Below, piece after piece: positions 1 through 6,082 of a stretch of 7,123 nucleotides of DNA (positions are counted from its first letter, which is position 1; each line of letters opens with the position of its first letter). The notes beneath the pieces are model-generated. The model was not told the origin of the DNA, ran no database searches, and was given only the letters and a program-made list of their open reading frames with translations. Source of the DNA: DASQFQ01 sp035633075 (GTDB lineage: Bacteria; Actinomycetota; Thermoleophilia; Solirubrobacterales; Solirubrobacteraceae); contig DASQFQ010000183.1 in the NCBI GenBank assembly GCA_035633075.1, positions 1-7,123 of the forward strand, given 5' to 3'. A program made the position numbers and the translations under genes.

Positions 1-31
1 GGATGAAGTGGGTGTGGACGTCGACGACCAT
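1..31 (-). CDS. 5' end of a probable amidohydrolase (ACMSD-like), cut by the window edge
   Basis: Only the first ten codons lie inside the window. The ATG at 31-29 shares one base with the TGA stop of the GntR gene (TGATG), the usual arrangement of a translationally coupled downstream gene. The peptide reads MVVDVHTHFI, and the D-x-H-x-H pattern directly after the start is the N-terminal metal-binding signature of amidohydrolase family 2 (ACMSD, gamma-resorcylate decarboxylase and relatives). These enzymes decarboxylate or hydrolyse ring-derived acids using a divalent metal in a TIM barrel. A purine-rich GAGGCGG stretch about ten bases upstream could serve as ribosome binding site. The motif, the overlap and the catabolic context agree, but ten codons cannot fix the subfamily. 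A TatD- or PHP-type hydrolase also begins with a D-x-H-x-H motif. Confidence 0.55.
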   Translation of the reverse strand, partial: MVVDVHTHFI

Positions 32-708
32 CAGCCCGCCGCCTCGGCGCCGTCGCGCGCACGTAGGTAGTCGAGCATGCGGTCGGGCACGACCTCCAGG
101 TGCTTGCGCACGACCGTGGCGACTTCCTCCGGATCGCCGCGCCCCACTGTGGCGTGGATCACCTCGTGCTCGACCTGCAGCTCGACGGCCGGCCACTCGA
201 TCAGCTGGTAGGCGCGCACGTAGCGCTCGGTCTGGGCGCGCAGCCTGTCGACCAGGGCGCAGATCCGCTCGCGCCCCGAGCGCTCGTTGAGCGCTCGATG
301 GAACGCCGCGTGGGCGGCGAACCAGCCCGCGCTGTCCTGGCTCGAAGAGCCCATGATCTCGAGCTGCCGGGCCATCTCGTCGCGATCGCGGGGCCGCATG
401 TTGGGCGTCGCGCGGCGCGCGACCACGGGCTCGAGCGCCACGCGCATCTCGTAGAGCTCCTCGAGGTCGGGCACCGACAGCGGGGCCACGGTGGTCCCGA
501 ACCGGGGGTGCGTCGAGATAAGCCCCTCGGCATGGAGCATCCGCAGCGCGTCGCGGACGGGCACGCGGCTGACCGCGTACTGCTCGGCGAGCGCCTCCTG
601 GGACAGCCGCCGGCCGGCGGCGAGCTGCCCGGAGAGCACGTCGTCCCGCATCCGGGCCGCGATCTGCTCGGCCAGCGTCCTGGTTTCGATGAGGTTGGGA
701 GCTTGCAT
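31..708 (-). CDS. GntR-family transcriptional regulator, FCD (FadR) subfamily
   Basis: Protein of 225 residues, the usual size for FCD regulators. An N-terminal winged helix-turn-helix spans about residues 10-76; its recognition region reads EQYAVSRVPVRDALRMLHAE, the classic GntR pattern. The rest (about 85-220) is an all-helical FCD ligand domain. The expected metal-site histidines are visible at H137, H181 and H203; the position usually held by Asp, four residues before the first His, is H133. Such proteins bind small carboxylic acids and mostly repress neighbouring catabolic genes. The frame is open upstream to 798, but I chose the ATG at 708. The extra 30 residues are not GntR-like, would fill the whole divergent control region and would run into the hydroxylase gene. 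It is divergent from the hydroxylase and overlaps the next minus-strand gene by one base. It probably controls both divergent units; the effector is unknown. Confidence 0.92.
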   Translation of the reverse strand: MQAPNLIETRTLAEQIAARMRDDVLSGQLAAGRRLSQEALAEQYAVSRVPVRDALRMLHAEGLISTHPRFGTTVAPLSVPDLEELYEMRVALEPVVARRATPNMRPRDRDEMARQLEIMGSSSQDSAGWFAAHAAFHRALNERSGRERICALVDRLRAQTERYVRAYQLIEWPAVELQVEHEVIHATVGRGDPEEVATVVRKHLEVVPDRMLDYLRARDGAEAAG

Positions 709-775
709 AGCCGTTGGACACTGTATACGGTACTCCCACGGCACGCCAAACCGCGAACCGAACGGAGAAGCCGGC
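709..775. promoter_or_regulatory. Divergent control region with GTATAC palindrome
   Basis: These 67 bases separate the starts of the regulator and the hydroxylase. A palindromic GTATAC lies at 723-728, in an A/T-richer patch that stands out from its surroundings; GTATAC-centred sites are common operators for FCD-type GntR proteins. On the minus strand, TTGGCG (744-749) and TATACA (722-727), 16 bases apart, make a reasonable sigma-70-like promoter for the regulator. It would start transcription near 715, leaving a leader of only about seven bases. On the plus strand only weak matches are seen (TTGCAT 704-709 with TACGGT 726-731). The palindrome lies inside the presumed -10 region for both directions, which would suit autoregulation plus repression of the hydroxylase. 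The flanks of GTATAC do not extend the symmetry, so the operator call is tentative. Confidence 0.4.
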
Positions 776-1963
776 ATGGGTGCGCGCGTGGCCGTCATGG
801 GCGGCTCGCTGGGCGGCCTGACCGCCGCGCTCGTGCTGCGCGACAGCGGCTGCGAGGTCGATGTCTACGAACGCTCCAGCGCTCCCCTCCGCGACCGCGG
901 CGCCGGCATCGTGCTGCATCCCGCCACCGTTCGCTACCTGGTGGAGCGGGGCGTTCGCGACAGCGGCGAGATCGGCGTGGCCGCCCGCGTGCTGCGCTAC
1001 CTGGGCCCGGACGGCGAGGTCGCCAGCGAGCAGCCGTGCCGCTACCGGTTCACCTCCTACTACGCGCTCTACGAGGACCTCCTCGCCTGCTTCGACGCCG
1101 AGCGCTACCACCTCGCCCGCGAGGTGACCGGCTTCGACGCCGGCGAGGAGGGGGTGGCGGTGCGGCTCGGCGACGACGCGCGCGCGCAAGCGGACCTGCT
1201 CGTCTGCGCCGACGGCGTGCGTTCCTCGGCGCGCGCGCGGCTGCTGCCCGACGTGGAGCCGGCCTATGCCGGCTACGTCGGGTGGCGCGGCGCGCTGCGC
1301 GAGTCGGAGCTGGGCTGCGCCGCGTTCGACGCGCTCGGCGGAGCCATCACGTACCACGTGCTGGCCAACAGCCACGTGCTCACCTACCCGATCCCGGGGG
1401 TCGACGGCGGCGTCACGGACGAGCGGATGCTCAACTGGCTGTGGTACTGCAATGTGCCGGACGGCGAGCCGCTCGACGGGCTGCTGACCGACCGCGAAGG
1501 CGTGCGGCGCAGCGCCTCCGTGCCGCCGGGCCATGTGCAGGAGCGTCACCTCGCGTCGCTGCGCGCGGACGCGGCGGCCAGGCTGCCCGGGCCGCTCGCC
1601 GAGGTCGTGGCGGCCACCGACCACCCGTTCGTGCAGACCGTCTTCGACGTCGAGGTTCCGCGGATGGCGTTCGGGCGCGTGTGCCTGATCGGCGACGCGG
1701 CCTTCGCGCTGCGCCCGCACGTCGCCGCCGGAACCGCCAAGGCGGCCGAGGACGGATGGCGGCTGGCCGACGCGATGGCCGCCTGCGGCCACGACGTGCT
1801 CGCGGCGCTGCGGCGCTGGGAGCCCGGACAGCTCGCGCTCGGCCGCAGCGCGCTCGGGCGCACCCGCGACGCCGGCGAGCGGTCGCAGTTCCGCAGCACC
1901 TGGAGGGTTGGCGACCCGCTGCCGTTCGGCCTGTACCGGCAGGGAGACAGCGCACTCGACTGA
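776..1963 (+). CDS. FAD-dependent aromatic monooxygenase, 2,6-dihydroxypyridine 3-monooxygenase-like
   Basis: A 395-residue class A flavoprotein hydroxylase, which uses NAD(P)H and O2 to hydroxylate an activated aromatic ring. The N-terminal dinucleotide-binding motif is GGSLGG (residues 9-14), with the ribose-binding acid in VYER (E32). The DG motif CADGVRS lies at 144-150, and the second FAD motif LIGDAAFALRPHVAAG at 304-319. Blocks such as RFTSYYALYE, ERYHLAREV, AYAGYVGWRG and LTYPIPG closely resemble, from memory, the 2,6-dihydroxypyridine 3-hydroxylase of the Arthrobacter nicotine pathway, more than salicylate or p-hydroxybenzoate hydroxylases. The ATG at 776 follows GGAGAAG by five bases; an open frame upstream to 491 is antisense to the regulator and was not used. 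It is divergent from the GntR gene and is followed after 11 bases by the VOC gene, probably as a two-gene operon. The exact substrate is not proven. Confidence 0.9.
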   Translation: MGARVAVMGGSLGGLTAALVLRDSGCEVDVYERSSAPLRDRGAGIVLHPATVRYLVERGVRDSGEIGVAARVLRYLGPDGEVASEQPCRYRFTSYYALYEDLLACFDAERYHLAREVTGFDAGEEGVAVRLGDDARAQADLLVCADGVRSSARARLLPDVEPAYAGYVGWRGALRESELGCAAFDALGGAITYHVLANSHVLTYPIPGVDGGVTDERMLNWLWYCNVPDGEPLDGLLTDREGVRRSASVPPGHVQERHLASLRADAAARLPGPLAEVVAATDHPFVQTVFDVEVPRMAFGRVCLIGDAAFALRPHVAAGTAKAAEDGWRLADAMAACGHDVLAALRRWEPGQLALGRSALGRTRDAGERSQFRSTWRVGDPLPFGLYRQGDSALD

Positions 1964-1974
1964 GGAGGATGGAC

Positions 1975-2454
1975 GTGACCGGAACCGCACTCAACCACGT
2001 GAGCGTCGTCGCAAGCGACCTCGAGGGCTCGATCCGCTTCTACGAGGATGTGTTCGCGATGCAGCGCCTGCCGACGCCGAACTTCGGCTTCCCCGTGCAG
2101 TGGCTGCGTGTGGGAGTCCTCCAGCTCCACCTCTTCCAGCGCCCCGACGCCGCTCCTACCTACCACCACTTCGCGCTGGCGGTCGAGAATTTCACGGGCG
2201 TCTACGAGCGCGCGCGCACGCTGGACGCGTTCGATCGCACGGCGTTCGGCCACCATCTCTACGAGCTGCCCGGCGACTGCGCGCAGCTCTACCTGCGCGA
2301 CCCGGGAGGCAACCTGGTCGAGGTCGACGCGCTCGGCGCCTCCGGCCTGTCGGCGGACGTCCGCACGGAGATGAAGCGCCTGGCGGACGTGCACCCGCAG
2401 GATCCGGAGAACCTGCGGGCGACGCTGTTCCTGGGCGCCGAGCACCACGCCTGA
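1975..2454 (+). CDS. VOC / glyoxalase-fold metalloprotein
   Basis: Protein of 159 residues with two beta-alpha-beta-beta-beta modules of the vicinal oxygen chelate superfamily. Likely metal ligands at the equivalent strand positions are H8 (LNHVSVV), H52 (LQLHLF), H64 or H65 (YHHFALAVE) and E116 (DPGGNLVEVDA). The fold includes glyoxalase I, methylmalonyl-CoA epimerase and extradiol ring-cleavage dioxygenases. The size and lone domain do not distinguish these, although placement after a ring hydroxylase makes a ring-cleavage, isomerase or hydrolase-like step attractive. A tail of about 35 residues after the last strand (from GLSADVR on) is not part of the core fold. I prefer the GTG at 1975 because GAGGAGG (1962-1968) ends six bases before it; the in-frame ATG at 1969 abuts that ribosome binding site. 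The hydroxylase stop TGA overlaps the start of the ribosome binding site, so coupling is likely. Confidence 0.85.
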   Translation: MTGTALNHVSVVASDLEGSIRFYEDVFAMQRLPTPNFGFPVQWLRVGVLQLHLFQRPDAAPTYHHFALAVENFTGVYERARTLDAFDRTAFGHHLYELPGDCAQLYLRDPGGNLVEVDALGASGLSADVRTEMKRLADVHPQDPENLRATLFLGAEHHA

Positions 2455-2461
2455 CGCCCGC

Positions 2462-3427
2462 TCAGCGGATCGCGACGGGCCCGGGCTGCGCCCCCGCTGT
2501 GCCGGTGAAGGGCAGCGGCGGCGCCGAGATCATCATCTCGTGGACCCCGTCGTCGGCGCACGCGGCCGAGAGCTCCTCGAGCTGGAACATCTCGCCGAGC
2601 AGCAGTCCCATGTAGACCACGCCGGGCAGGTGCTCGGCTGAAAGCTGTCGGGCAGCTCGTTCGGCCTCACCTCGACCCCCCAAGGTGTCGCTCGCCACCG
2701 CCACGATCCGGTTCTCGGCCAGCCACGGGATGGTGGAGAAGCTGAGCCCCGGCGCGTCGCCGCCCGCGTAGGTCCCCCACCCCTGCTTCAGGCAGCGCGC
2801 CATCTGGCCGGTGCGCAGGAGGACGATGTCGCCCTCGCGGATCTCGACCCGACCGTGCTCGGCGGCCGCGTCGAGATCGTCCACGGTGATCGGGTAGCCG
2901 TCCTCGAGCCAGTTCACGCCCTTGCTGCGCGGGATGTCCAGCAGTACGCCGCGCCCGACCAGCGTGCTCTTGAGCCGCTCGGCCCCGTTGCGCGGCGCGC
3001 CTCCGGTCGTCGCCTCCGCCGCCGGATAGCCGTTGTACATCTTGCCGTTGTGGAAGATGTGGCTAAGGCTGTCCCAGTGAGTGGCGGACTGCAGGTGCAG
3101 GACGACCGTGTCGTCGGAGAAGCCGAACCCCCGCGGCAGCGGCTCGCCCGACCATCGCTGGGCACCGGTCGCGTAGTCGGTGCCGGTGGCCACCGAGTAG
3201 CGCAGGCAGTTGAAGCGTCCGTTGGCGCCGGTCTGCGGGCCGCTCTGGTCGAAGTGCAGCGCGAGCGAGATCACCTGCCCCGTGCGGACGAGGCCGGCCG
3301 CCGCGCGCACCTTCTCGGCGGTGATGTAGTTCGTGGCTCCCCGCTGGTCGTCGCGGCCCCACCGGCCCCAGTTGCTATAGCGCTCGATGTACTCGTCCAA
3401 GACGTCCGTGAGTACGCCTTCAGACAC
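2462..3427 (-). CDS. Cyclase family protein, long form (kynurenine formamidase-like fold)
   Basis: Protein of 321 residues from the cyclase family (PF04199, the kynurenine formamidase fold), metal-dependent hydrolases acting on amides, lactones or formamides. The metal-site region is HLQSATHWDSLSH at residues 111-123, with H117, D119 and H123 matching the family pattern HxGTHxDxxxH. The position of the first His is Q113, a divergence I associate with the long subfamily of about 320 residues. The C-terminal part has GLLLGEMFQLEEL and a PPLPFTG segment near the end, also typical of long members. The start is the GTG at 3427, preceded by GAGGGG (3435-3440) at seven bases. The open frame continues to 3622, but that extension is arginine/serine-rich antisense-like sequence inside the BKACE gene. 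Start and upstream stop overlap as GTGTCTGA (8 bases), so it is coupled to the BKACE gene. The substrate is unknown. Confidence 0.85.
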   Translation of the reverse strand: MSEGVLTDVLDEYIERYSNWGRWGRDDQRGATNYITAEKVRAAAGLVRTGQVISLALHFDQSGPQTGANGRFNCLRYSVATGTDYATGAQRWSGEPLPRGFGFSDDTVVLHLQSATHWDSLSHIFHNGKMYNGYPAAEATTGGAPRNGAERLKSTLVGRGVLLDIPRSKGVNWLEDGYPITVDDLDAAAEHGRVEIREGDIVLLRTGQMARCLKQGWGTYAGGDAPGLSFSTIPWLAENRIVAVASDTLGGRGEAERAARQLSAEHLPGVVYMGLLLGEMFQLEELSAACADDGVHEMMISAPPLPFTGTAGAQPGPVAIR

Positions 3428-4385
3428 GCTGCATCCCCTCCGCTCCGCGTACCGGGATCGCCGTGTTCTCGGCGCCCTTGAGCCCGAGCGCGCGCCGCGC
3501 CTCGTCGGGTGTGGCGATCTCCAGCGAGAGCTCGGAGAGGATGCGGACGATCTTCTCGACCTGGTCGGCGTTGCTCTCCGCGAGCCTGCCCTTCGCCAGG
3601 TAGATCGAGTCCTCGAGGCCAACCCGGACGTTCCCGCCGAGCATGGCGCCGATCGTGACGAGGCGGGTCTGGTGGCGGCCGGCGCCGAGCACCGACCACA
3701 GGTACTGATCGCCGAACAGCCGGTCCGCGATGGTCCGCATGTGCATCAGGTTCTCCGCGTCAGGCCCGATGCCGCCGAGGATCCCGAGGACGGTCTGGAC
3801 GAACAGCGGTGGCTGGACGACCCCCTTGTCGAGGAAGTGCGCGAGCGTGTACAGGTGGCCGACGTCGTAGCATTCGAACTCGAACCGCGTGCCGTCAGCC
3901 CCGAACCGGCGCACGATCGTCTCGATGTCGGTGAACGTGTTCTTGAAGATGTAGTCGCGGGTCATCTCCAGGTAGCGCCGCTCCCAGTCGTGCTTGAAAT
4001 GCTCGATGCCCTCCAGCATCGGGAAGGTCCCGAAGTTCATGCTGCCCATGTTCAGCGAGCACAGCTCCGGCTTGAAGCGCTGCACGGCGGCGGTGCGCTC
4101 GTCGAGCGACATGCCGTGGCCGCCGCCGGTCGTGATGTTGATCACGGCGTTCGTGCCGGCCCGGATCGCGGGCACGAACTGCTCGAAGACGTCGGGATCG
4201 GGCGTCGGCGCGCCGGTCTGCGGGTCGCGCGCATGGAGGTGGAGGATCGCCGCACCCGCCTCGGCAGCCCCGATCGCACTCTCGGCGATCTGCTCGGGCG
4301 TGACCGGCAGATGCGGTGTCGAGGATGGAACGTGGATGGCACCGGTGACCGCGCAGCTGATGATCACCTTGCCGGCCTTTGCCAT
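3420..4385 (-). CDS. BKACE family beta-keto acid cleavage enzyme (DUF849)
   Basis: Protein of 321 residues of the BKACE family, whose founder is 3-keto-5-aminohexanoate cleavage enzyme of lysine fermentation. Members condense a beta-keto acid with acetyl-CoA and release acetoacetate plus a new CoA ester, using Zn2+ in a TIM barrel. Visible hallmarks are IISCAVTGA near the N terminus, the zinc-binding HLHARDP (H49, H51), NITTGGG (83-89), FECYDVGH (170-177) and the C-terminal GGNVRVGLEDSIY (250-262) with the third zinc ligand E258. It is slightly longer than typical members; the extra length appears to include the segment around 120-150 (FKHDWERRYLEMTRDYIFKN). The ATG at 4385 follows a GGGAG ribosome binding site by seven bases. 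It sits between two cyclase-family hydrolases in one minus-strand block, suggesting that their product becomes its keto-acid substrate. Family assignment is firm; substrate specificity is not predictable here. Confidence 0.92.
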   Translation of the reverse strand: MAKAGKVIISCAVTGAIHVPSSTPHLPVTPEQIAESAIGAAEAGAAILHLHARDPQTGAPTPDPDVFEQFVPAIRAGTNAVINITTGGGHGMSLDERTAAVQRFKPELCSLNMGSMNFGTFPMLEGIEHFKHDWERRYLEMTRDYIFKNTFTDIETIVRRFGADGTRFEFECYDVGHLYTLAHFLDKGVVQPPLFVQTVLGILGGIGPDAENLMHMRTIADRLFGDQYLWSVLGAGRHQTRLVTIGAMLGGNVRVGLEDSIYLAKGRLAESNADQVEKIVRILSELSLEIATPDEARRALGLKGAENTAIPVRGAEGMQRV

Positions 4386-4475
4386 TGGTCAGCTCCCTTC
4401 CCTCATCGAGTTGGGGACCGAGCCTACTTCCCCCGGCGCTCCCGGCGCGTTCTGTCCGCGCGCGACCGTGTGCCT

Positions 4476-4516
4476 CCCCGCGTGACCGGGCAGCGGGGAT
4501 GACCACGACCGTGGTC
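4476..4516. repeat. Two adjacent hairpin-forming inverted repeats between cyclase and BKACE genes
   Basis: Inside the 183-base gap between the short cyclase gene and the BKACE gene, CCCCGC (4476-4481) pairs with GCGGGG (4493-4498) across an 11-base loop. Two bases further on, GACCAC (4501-4506) pairs with GTGGTC (4511-4516) across a 4-base loop. Neither is followed by a T run on the minus strand, so a canonical intrinsic terminator is not supported. They could be a processing or attenuation structure in the message, or an operator. In such GC-rich DNA six-base stems arise by chance fairly often, so the function is open. The rest of the gap (4386-4475 and 4517-4568) holds only the BKACE ribosome binding site; I see no convincing promoter or small gene. 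Confidence 0.4.
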
Positions 4517-4568
4517 CTGCCCACCGCCTCGGCCACGACGCCGCATCCACTCCGAGGCGCCGCCGTGA

Positions 4569-5261
4569 TCAGTCGTGGAGCATCGCCACGGCGCGCACGG
4601 GGGATCCATGACCGCCTCGGATACGAAGCGGGAAGCCGTAGAAGCTGAAGCGGCGCCCGACGACGGCCTCGAGGTTCGCGAGGTTTTCGTAGTGCGTAAT
4701 GCCGTGTTCCCGGCAGAACAGGTGGACGGGGTAGATCCGGTCGGCCGGGTTGTCCGGGCTCGGCGAGTCGACACCGAAGACCTTGACCCTGCGGTCGCGC
4801 AGCCAGTCGGCGCCCGACCCGTCCAGACCGGGGTATTGCGTGGTGTACTCCTGCGTGCCGCCGAAGCGCTCTGCGCTGCCCGTGCGCAGCAGCAACACGT
4901 CACCCTCGCGCAACTCCGCGCCCGATTCTGCGAGCGCCCGCTCGAGCCGCTCCCCGGTGCAGTACTCGCGCGGCGCGACATCCGAGACGTTGAGGCAGGT
5001 GCCCTCTCCACAGAACGTCTCGAGCGGCATCTGGTCGATCGTGGGCGCGCCCGGCCGAGGATCCAGGTGGCTGATCGCGTCGACGTGCGTCGGTCCGTGG
5101 TCGCACACGGTGATGCCGAGGCTCTGATAGGCGAACTCGCTGTCGAAGTTCGGCGCGGTGTCGTCGAAGGTGTGGTGCTGCCAGACCTTGGTCTCCAGGT
5201 GACCGGCATAGACCGGCATCCCCTCGTATATCTCCTGCGAAAGGTCGATCAACCGGCCCAT
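4569..5261 (-). CDS. Cyclase family metallohydrolase, short form (kynurenine formamidase-like)
   Basis: Protein of 230 residues, close to the usual size of KynB-type arylformamidases and related cyclase-family hydrolases (PF04199). The complete metal signature DHGPTHVDAISH is at residues 54-65, with H55, H59, D61 and H65 in the HxGTHxDxxxH arrangement. The N terminus begins with IDLSQEIYEGMPVYAGH, the standard family opening. A later EHGITHYENLANLE segment (185-198) supplies the conserved His and Glu of the C-terminal active-site half. The start ATG at 5261 has an excellent AGGAGGG ribosome binding site four bases upstream. It follows the SDR gene by 53 bases and precedes the BKACE gene by 183 bases. 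True kynurenine formamidase is possible, but no kynureninase or tryptophan dioxygenase is visible, so I call it a formamidase-like amide or lactone hydrolase of unknown substrate. Confidence 0.88.
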   Translation of the reverse strand: MGRLIDLSQEIYEGMPVYAGHLETKVWQHHTFDDTAPNFDSEFAYQSLGITVCDHGPTHVDAISHLDPRPGAPTIDQMPLETFCGEGTCLNVSDVAPREYCTGERLERALAESGAELREGDVLLLRTGSAERFGGTQEYTTQYPGLDGSGADWLRDRRVKVFGVDSPSPDNPADRIYPVHLFCREHGITHYENLANLEAVVGRRFSFYGFPLRIRGGHGSPVRAVAMLHD

Positions 5262-5314
5262 CTGTCCCTCCTGTCGTCCCGGAGCGCCACGCGCCCTCGT
5301 TCACAGCCCACTGC

Positions 5315-6082
5315 TCACCACGCCGTCCAACCGCCATCGATGCGCAGGACACTGCCCGTGACGCTGCCCGAAGCGTCGCATGCCAGGTAGCGCACGGCGT
5401 CGGCGACCTGCTCGATTGTGGCCATCTCGCCGGTCGGCAGCCGGCGGTGCACCTCGGCGCGGAAGTCCGGGTCCTCGAGCATCCCGCGCGTCATCGGCGT
5501 CTCGACGAACGTGGGCGCCACGGCGTTGACCCGTATGCCGTGGGGCGCCCACTCCACCCCAAGTGCCTTCGTGAGTCCCTCGACGGCGTGCTTTGTCGCG
5601 CAGTAGGCGGCCCGCCCGGGGTAGCCGACCGTCCCCATCTGCGAGGAGAGGTTGACCACCGACCCCGGGGTGCCACGTGCGAGCAGCGCGTCGCCGACCG
5701 CCCGGCATACCAGGAACGTCGCGCGCACGTTGACGGCGAACAGGGCGTCCCAGTCGCCCGTCGGATAAGTCCGGGCCGGCCCAGGCCGGTTCATGCCAGC
5801 CGAGTTCACGCAGACGCGCAGAACGCCGAGCTGCTGCGCCGCGTCCACTGCCGCCTCGACCTGCGCCTCGTCGGTCACGTCGGCCACGTAGGCCTGCGCG
5901 CTGCCGCCGCCCGCGAGGATCCCCTCCGCGCCCGCTTCCACGTCGGCGGCCGTGCGCGCCACGAGCAGCACCGACGCGCCGGCGGCGGCGAGCGCGTGCG
6001 CGCAGCCTAGGCCGATGCCCCGCCCCCCGCCCGCGACGAACGCCACCGATCCCTCCAGCGACCAGCGGTCCCCATTCCTCAC
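5315..6082 (-). CDS. SDR family NAD(P)-dependent oxidoreductase
   Basis: Protein of 255 residues, a classical short-chain dehydrogenase/reductase. The cofactor motif is GGGRGIG (18-24; the usual leading Thr is replaced by Ala in FVAGGGRGIG), followed by VADV (66-69), NSAG (93-96) and N118. The catalytic set is S147 with Y160 and K164 in AAYCATKHA. A PTFVETPM segment (190-197) and the C-terminal VTGSVLRIDGGW (241-252) complete the family pattern. I chose the GTG at 6082, which overlaps the stop of the HisD-like gene as GTGA (four bases). The frame runs on to 6241, but that part is antisense-like arginine-rich sequence inside the upstream gene. The tight overlap with the HisD-like gene suggests that the two dehydrogenases act on the same or successive intermediates. 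Substrate and cofactor preference cannot be read from the sequence. Confidence 0.92.
   Translation of the reverse strand: MRNGDRWSLEGSVAFVAGGGRGIGLGCAHALAAAGASVLLVARTAADVEAGAEGILAGGGSAQAYVADVTDEAQVEAAVDAAQQLGVLRVCVNSAGMNRPGPARTYPTGDWDALFAVNVRATFLVCRAVGDALLARGTPGSVVNLSSQMGTVGYPGRAAYCATKHAVEGLTKALGVEWAPHGIRVNAVAPTFVETPMTRGMLEDPDFRAEVHRRLPTGEMATIEQVADAVRYLACDASGSVTGSVLRIDGGWTAW

Noticed and set aside
709..798. N-terminal extension of the GntR regulator by 30 residues to an ATG at 798
   Set aside because: It would cover the whole divergent control region and the hydroxylase start, and the extra residues have no GntR character. The ATG at 708 begins just before the winged helix.
776..1963. Firm assignment of the locus to nicotine degradation
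   Set aside because: Only the hydroxylase points there. None of the other visible genes is a recognisable nicotine-pathway partner.
100..1968. Long plus-strand open frame leading into the VOC gene
   Set aside because: It is antisense to the regulator and out of frame with the hydroxylase, giving arginine/proline-rich low-complexity protein typical of shadow frames in GC-rich DNA. Only the part from 1975 resembles a protein family.
3387..4502. Plus-strand open frame of 371 codons opposite the BKACE gene
   Set aside because: The product has no recognisable motif and mirrors the BKACE codons on the other strand. The BKACE reading has all family signatures.
4476..4516. Intrinsic terminator after the short cyclase gene
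   Set aside because: The stems are only six base pairs and no T-run follows on the minus strand, so I list them as inverted repeats only.
4575..5390. Plus-strand open frame opposite the short cyclase gene
   Set aside because: It is an antisense shadow rich in Arg/Val/Ala, without motifs or a fitting ribosome binding site. The minus-strand cyclase is clear.
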